The notes under the pieces were generated by a model that was not told where the DNA came from, did not search any database, and saw only the letters and a program-made list of their open reading frames with translations. Positions 62,406-64,000 of a DNA stretch of 64,000 nucleotides are shown here, in pieces. Origin of the DNA: Paracoccaceae bacterium (lineage in GTDB: Bacteria; Pseudomonadota; Alphaproteobacteria; Rhodobacterales; Rhodobacteraceae); the NCBI GenBank assembly GCA_006226775.1, contig SBGD01000011.1, positions 62,001-126,000 on the forward strand, written 5' to 3'. A program made the position numbers and the translations under genes. Numbering within the stretch: position 1 is the first letter of the stretch; every line of letters starts with the position of its first letter.

Positions 62406-64000
62406 ATGATCCCTGAGCTTGGACAATTCGCACTCGCCCTGGCCCTGGCCGTGGCGCTGGTGCAATCCGTCGTGCCGATGCTGGGCGCATCCCGCGGCAA
62501 CCTGGTCTGGATGCGCTCGGCGCAATTCACCGCGCTCGGCCAGATGGTCTTCGTGGCCGGCGCCTTCGGCGCGCTGATGTGGGCCTTCGTGGTCAGCGAC
62601 TTCAGCGTGCGCAACGTGGCCGAGAACTCCCATTCCCTCAAGCCGATGCTCTTCAAGGTGGCCGCCACCTGGGGCTCGCACGAAGGCTCGCTGCTGCTCT
62701 GGACCCTGATCCTGACGCTCTTCGGCGCAGGTGTCGCGGTCTTCGGCGCCAATATCCCCCATGCCCTGCGCGCCCGCACCCTGAGCGTGCAGGCCTGGAT
62801 CTCGGTGGGGTTCCTCAGCTTCATGCTCTTCACCTCCAACCCCTTCGACCGGCTGATGGCGGCGCCGGTGGATGGCAACGACCTCAACCCGCTGTTGCAG
62901 GACGTGGGCCTCGCCATGCATCCGCCGCTGCTCTACATCGGCTACGTCGGCTTCTCCATCGTCTTCAGCTTCGCTGTCGCCGCGCTGATCGAGGGCCGGG
63001 TGGATGCCGCCTGGGCGCGCTGGGTCCGGCCCTGGACGCTGGCCGCCTGGATGAGCCTGACCGGCGGCATCGCGCTGGGCTCCTGGTGGGCCTATTACGA
63101 GCTGGGCTGGGGCGGCTGGTGGTTCTGGGACCCGGTGGAAAACGTCAGCTTCATGCCCTGGCTGCTGGGCACGGCGCTGTTGCATTCCGCCATCGTGACG
63201 GAAAAGCGCGGCGCCTTCAAAAGCTGGACCATCCTGCTGGCGATCCTGACATTCTCGCTGTCGCTCTTGGGCACTTTCATTGTCCGCTCGGGCCTGCTGA
63301 CCAGCGTGCATGCCTTTGCCGTCGACCCCGAGCGCGGCGTCTACATCCTGGCGCTCCTGGCGCTGTCCATCGGCGGCTCGCTGACGCTCTACGCGGTGCG
63401 CGCGCCGGCGATGGAGGGCGGCGGGCTCTTTGCGCCGATCAGCCGCGAAGGCGGCCTGCTGGTCAACAACCTGCTTCTGGCCACCGCCACCGGCACGGTG
63501 CTTTTCGGCACGCTCTATCCGCTGTTTCTCGAGGCGCTGACCGGCGACAAGATCTCGGTCGGGCCGCCGTTCTACAATGCCTCCTTCGTGCCGATCATGC
63601 TGCCCCTGGTCTTCGTCATGGCGCTGGGGCCCTTCCTGACCTGGAAACGCGCCGATCTGCGCGGCGTGCTGCAACGGCTGCGGGCGGTGGCGGCGATTTC
63701 GGTCATCGGCGCGCTGGTGGTCTGGTATCTCGTGACCAAGGGGCCGGTGCTGGCGGTGCTGGCCTTCGGCCTGGGGATCTGGCTGTTTCTCGCGGTGCTC
63801 CAGGAATGGGGCGCGAAGATCAAGCTGTTCCGCGCGCCGCTCGGCGAAAGCCTGCGCCGGGCGCGCAACCTGCCGCGTGCCAGCCATGGCATGACGCTGG
63901 CCCATCTGGGGCTGGCGGTCTGCATTTTCGGCTTCGTCGGCTCGTCGGCCTGGAAAGAGGAGGTGGTGGTCTTTGCCAAGCCCGGCACCGAGGTGCAGAT
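62406..64000 (+). CDS. ccmF: Cytochrome c maturation protein CcmF (3' end outside window)
   Basis: The first 531 residues are inside the window. Integral membrane heme lyase subunit that attaches heme to apocytochrome c. The tryptophan-rich WWD motif is WGGWWFWDPVENVSFMPW (about residues 236-253), flanked by conserved histidines (MHPPLLYIGYVG, LLHSAIVTEKRG). Further transmembrane segments fill the rest. ATG 62406 is preceded by GGAGGCAGCAC. Other ccm genes probably follow beyond the edge. Confidence 0.95.
   Translation, partial: MIPELGQFALALALAVALVQSVVPMLGASRGNLVWMRSAQFTALGQMVFVAGAFGALMWAFVVSDFSVRNVAENSHSLKPMLFKVAATWGSHEGSLLLWTLILTLFGAGVAVFGANIPHALRARTLSVQAWISVGFLSFMLFTSNPFDRLMAAPVDGNDLNPLLQDVGLAMHPPLLYIGYVGFSIVFSFAVAALIEGRVDAAWARWVRPWTLAAWMSLTGGIALGSWWAYYELGWGGWWFWDPVENVSFMPWLLGTALLHSAIVTEKRGAFKSWTILLAILTFSLSLLGTFIVRSGLLTSVHAFAVDPERGVYILALLALSIGGSLTLYAVRAPAMEGGGLFAPISREGGLLVNNLLLATATGTVLFGTLYPLFLEALTGDKISVGPPFYNASFVPIMLPLVFVMALGPFLTWKRADLRGVLQRLRAVAAISVIGALVVWYLVTKGPVLAVLAFGLGIWLFLAVLQEWGAKIKLFRAPLGESLRRARNLPRASHGMTLAHLGLAVCIFGFVGSSAWKEEVVVFAKPGTEVQ

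Overview
The window reads as a chromosomal piece of a high-GC alphaproteobacterium of the Rhodobacterales (Roseobacter/Paracoccaceae type). Supporting traits are dense short operons with 4-base ATGA overlaps, TRAP transport, an RTX repeat protein ending in a Hint-type domain, heterotetrameric sarcosine oxidase, a psd-pssA-pmtA lipid cluster, a cysG-DUF2849-cysI-cysH-DUF934-fpr operon, form II cox genes and typical Rhodobacterales intergenic repeats. The species cannot be named from the sequence alone.

Layout. 1-6463: an aldehyde dehydrogenase (cut by the left edge) and a LysR regulator on the minus strand, divergent from a DHDPS-fold enzyme, 3-hydroxyanthranilate 3,4-dioxygenase and a complete TRAP transporter; together a likely uptake and ring-cleavage unit for 3-hydroxyanthranilate or a related aromatic. 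6475-15353: rhomboid protease, a leucine-rich-repeat protein, a 996-residue RTX/Hint protein, a scar where a divergent LysR/target pair lost its middle, then WrbA, a DsbA-fold protein, a DUF1127 protein and a DMT exporter. 15581-18026: a dead IS3-family element split by a dead IS110-family element. 18337-22034: dusA, a TauE/SafE permease, an acidic secreted or anchored protein, DUF1289 and ruvX. 22183-28638: the sarcosine oxidase operon soxB-(HD domain)-soxD-soxA-soxG, then sodB. 29281-32015: pmtA, pssA, psd (serine to phosphatidylethanolamine to phosphatidylcholine) and a LOG protein. 32298-39410: a LysM protein and a tightly overlapping four-gene operon of three related family 2 glycosyltransferases plus sulfotransferase-type domains. 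39646-41894: MoxR ATPase plus VWA protein. 41944-48210: Lrp regulator divergent from the sulfate assimilation operon. 48392-52123: Hsp20, an auxin-efflux-type carrier, infC with an ATA start, and an Ala/Glu repeat protein. 52203-60988: MoeA-like and XdhC-like molybdenum cofactor proteins, a graveyard of protocatechuate 4,5-cleavage and pobA pseudogenes, then coxG-S-L-M. 61192-64000: a GAPDH-family enzyme and the start of ccmF.

How the genes work together. Several blocks are self-contained pathways: aromatic uptake and cleavage, sarcosine oxidation, PE/PC lipid synthesis, reductive sulfate assimilation with siroheme synthesis, and a form II molybdenum hydroxylase whose structural genes (coxGSLM), XdhC-like factor and MoxR/VWA pair sit in separate blocks within 21 kb.

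Most notable non-gene signals: four copies of a paired-palindrome intergenic element in which both hairpins of a copy share the same arms although the arms differ between copies, and a perfect 30-base palindrome between the TRAP binding-protein and permease genes.
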